Positions 61,748 to 64,000 of a stretch of DNA of 64,000 nt are shown here, piece after piece. How positions within the stretch are numbered: position 1 is the stretch's first letter; every line of letters starts with the position of its first letter. Location of the stretch: the NCBI GenBank assembly GCA_032173965.1, contig JAVUNC010000005.1, positions 46,548,501 to 46,612,500 on the forward strand. The letters run 5' to 3'. This stretch comes from Sitta carolinensis (lineage: Eukaryota; Chordata; Aves; Passeriformes; Sittidae). Below the pieces are notes generated by a model that searched no databases, had not been told where the DNA came from, and saw nothing but the letters and a program-made list of their open reading frames with translations. The position numbers were made by a program, and so were the translations under genes.

Positions 61748-61985
61748 GGAACAGCTTTATGCAGAATGTTATCTTTCTTCAATTAATTTAGAAATTAAAT
61801 TTGCCACCACAAATCAATATTTTCTACTTGTGGCCAACTTCAAGACATATGGACTAATGGCCTTTCATCTGTTTAGCATCTCTGATGATGCAGAGCCAGC
61901 ATGGTGCTCTGAGAGACACAGCTCTGTGCCTGGGAGAGAATTGCTATACAGAACACCGTTATCTAATATCATCATAATGCAGCCT

Positions 61986-62021
61986 CACATAACACTCTTG
62001 TATCACATAACACTCTTGTAT
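61986..62021. repeat. Exact 18-bp tandem duplication
   Basis: CACATAACACTCTTGTAT occurs twice head to tail with no mismatch. This suggests a recent replication slippage event. Confidence 0.9.
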
Positions 62022-63015
62022 CTTCACCACAGTCCACTGTGGGACAAAACACGTGTATCTGCTTGCTCAGTGCAGCCAGCAGCCTCTCCTCTCTTGGCTG
62101 GAGACCCCATCTACTGTGGGCAAGAGCTGCAGCAGGCTGGAATGCCCTCAAGTAGCTTAAACTTGGGATGCTTCTCCCAGAACTGCACAAAGGGAGTAAT
62201 TAAAAGGCCTGGTTCAGACAAGTAATTTCTGGGCTGGCAGAATCTGGACATTAAGATAAAGGAAGATCTGCTGAGCTCAACAAATCTGTTCTTACTGACC
62301 ATATTTTTTCACTGTCATCCTGAAATGAGAAGAGAGATTCCTCTCTGGACCTGGCACAGTAAAGGAAAATCACTCATTTTCCCTGCTTATACTGGGAGAG
62401 TCCAACTGTGGCTATCGTGAGAAAAAAATAATGCCTTCTCTTGGTTATGTTTTAGTAAATCATGTTTAATGTTCCAAACTGGTTAATTTATTCAGTGAGG
62501 CTTAAAAAACTCCAAAAAATACAAACACATTAAAAAAAAAAGAGAAAGGAAAAATAGTCAGACATACCGTGGGAAGACACTTGGGTGAACTATGGACAGA
62601 GCCTTCCCCTGTTGCATAGCCCCTGGTTGGGCATGAGCAGCCTTCACTCCCTGTGACACACACAGCCCCTTTCCAATACTTTGGCACCTTGTAAAGGGGC
62701 TGTTAGGGGTGCACATTAATTTCTAGTAAAGATCACAGCTATGCATGGACCCTGACATCCTTATCCTTGTCCTTGGGGCTGTGCCCCAACCCTGTCCTTT
62801 TTGAGTTCTTTAAGTACCAGGTCATGCAAATAGCAGTGACTGACGGAATGCATCCTGGCCTGGGCATATCTATCTAATCCAGACTTAGACAGAGTGTCTC
62901 TTCATTGGAGACAGGCCCAGAGCAAGGCAGGATTACTAAAGATTTCCGTGTGCTCTTTCACCCAAGGGATGTTATTGCTAGGAGCTGTGCATTTCCTATT
63001 GCAAGATCTTAAAGC

Positions 63016-63039
63016 TTTTTTTTTTTTTTTTTTTTTTTT
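63016..63039. repeat. Poly-T tract (24)
   Basis: An uninterrupted run of 24 T, just left of a SINE-like fragment. Confidence 0.85.
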
Positions 63040-63084
63040 AATCACATCTCATGAAGTTTCCATCACCCACCCCTCTGTGTGAAG

Positions 63085-63215
63085 ATGAGATATGTTATTG
63101 TTGCCATTTCAGAGCTGGAGAAATTCAGGCATGAAGGGCTAAGCTTAAAGTGACCTTTCTAGATGGATACAGGAGGCTTTGGAAGAGTCCTGCAAACAAT
63201 CTGGCTCTCTGGCTT
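63085..63215 (-). repeat. MIR/CORE-SINE-like fragment
   Basis: The + strand shows 'gttattgttgccatttcaga', then 'gctggagaaattcaggca', then 'gggctaagcttaaagtgacc', then 'tctagatggatacaggagg'. This parallels the reverse-complement MIR order 'attattcccattttacaga', 'gaggaaactgaggc', 'aagtgacttgcccaagg' and 'gctagtaagtgg'. Diverged. Confidence 0.5.
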
Positions 63216-64000
63216 TAAAATTTTAGCCTAAGATCAATTTTTCCTCTCCTCTACAGAGCCCTGACAATCTTGTGAGAAATCTTATGTAAATACAGGTTGT
63301 AGCTATTGATATAAATCACTGTAAATCAGTAACATCAAAAGCATAAAACTGCTGCTTCTTTCCTAATGAATGGGCATTTCATACATCTGACATTGCTGAG
63401 GATCGCATCTCCCTGCAAGCCTGCTTCCATCCCTTGCTCTCAGTGTAACCAGAGGCAGTGATGCCCCATTTCTGCATCCAGCCATGCAAGCTGTGCTCAG
63501 CCTTGCTGCAGAGAAATATGCTTTAAAAAGCTGCTCCTTCTCATTCAGCTATCTCAGATGTGTCGCAGAGAAAAGGGCTTTACTGTATTGCATCCACCCA
63601 TTCACTTATCAAAAGCTGATCTCAGCCCTACAGCAAGATGAAATCCTTTGCTCACATCCTTCCACCCCTTCCACTGGTCCACTGGTTCATCTCCCTTTGG
63701 CTCAGTCCTATATCCTGCATATTCACCACAGAGCTGCTCAGGCCCTGTCAGCATGGGCAGGAAGGGAGAGAGGCAGACCAGGCTTAGCCACCTTGGCAGC
63801 CAAAGCAAAGACAGTCCAGTGTTGTCTTTCCAGCAGCACGCCTCTGAGCCACAATCTGCTAAACACAAAGGGATGTCTCCCCTAACCTGAAGGCACTCTG
63901 GATTGGGACCCACCATCAGATACATCAGTGACCAGCAACTGCAGCAAAAAAAAGTCAAAATGGTTGCCAAGAGTCAACATCAGATGTCTTAAGGTTACCA
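63216..64000. other. Intergenic, nothing recognised
   Basis: The final stretch to the window edge. Three overlapping frames of 80-133 codons at 63484-63970 lie on both strands and have no family features or splice context, so no gene is called. Confidence 0.5.

Larger units (their letters stand above)
51514..63079. other. Long intergenic stretch without recognised genes
   Basis: About 11.5 kb with no supported gene. The longest open frame in it (minus strand, 57613-58185, 190 codons) has no recognisable domain and is within chance expectation. It contains a (TG)16 repeat and an exact 18-bp tandem duplication. An octamer site ATGCAAAT lies at 61740-61747 beside an AT-rich homeobox-like stretch. 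Confidence 0.5.

Noticed and set aside
1..64000. CRISPR array, tRNA, rRNA, prokaryotic operon or phage-like system
   Set aside because: No regularly spaced repeats with unique spacers, no cloverleaf with A/B boxes that I could recognise, and no dense coding. The window is a vertebrate gene with a long intergenic region.

Overview
This is animal nuclear DNA from a bird. Three things point that way: a spliced vertebrate gene, several CR1 LINE fragments ending in the avian-type short terminal repeat, and generally low repeat density. A solo LTR with an alpharetrovirus-like layout also fits a bird, possibly a songbird, but the species cannot be fixed from this window.

The only protein gene I can support is EMP1 (epithelial membrane protein 1, PMP22/EMP/claudin superfamily) on the + strand. 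Bases 1-3204 hold what looks like the 3' part of its first, non-coding-side intron, with five perfect AP-1 sites. Four coding exons (3245-3322, 4024-4126, 4231-4371, 4976-5139) join to an intact 161-residue four-pass membrane protein. A 3'UTR of about 1.6 kb follows and ends after a pair of AATAAA signals near 6669-6696. It contains an old SINE-like stretch, a TA run and a purine tract. The second intron of the visible part begins with a short CpG-rich block.

From about 6.7 kb to the end (57 kb) I see no convincing exon, tRNA or structural RNA. This is a gene desert downstream of EMP1. In mammals EMP1 is followed at a distance by GRIN2B, and nothing of that gene is visible here. The desert holds CR1 fragments (7.4, 23.7, 28.4-29.1, 47.0, 51.1-51.5 kb), old MIR/CORE-SINE-like fragments (21.4, 42.4, 63.1 kb), a GC-rich minisatellite in a CpG island (27.8-28.4 kb), a candidate TG...CA-bounded retroelement of about 1.5 kb (33.3-34.8 kb), a solo LTR (36.95-37.23 kb), a locally duplicated 175-bp unit (50.8-51.1 kb) and ordinary microsatellites.

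The most interesting items are the AP-1 cluster upstream of the EMP1 coding exons, the two-period minisatellite with an ordered base variant next to a CTCF-like motif, the solo LTR, the 1.5-kb bounded element and a perfect 13-bp hairpin at 22.6 kb. I found no CRISPR, operon or defence-type system, as expected for a vertebrate genome. Family assignments are from memory of consensus sequences; no search was run.
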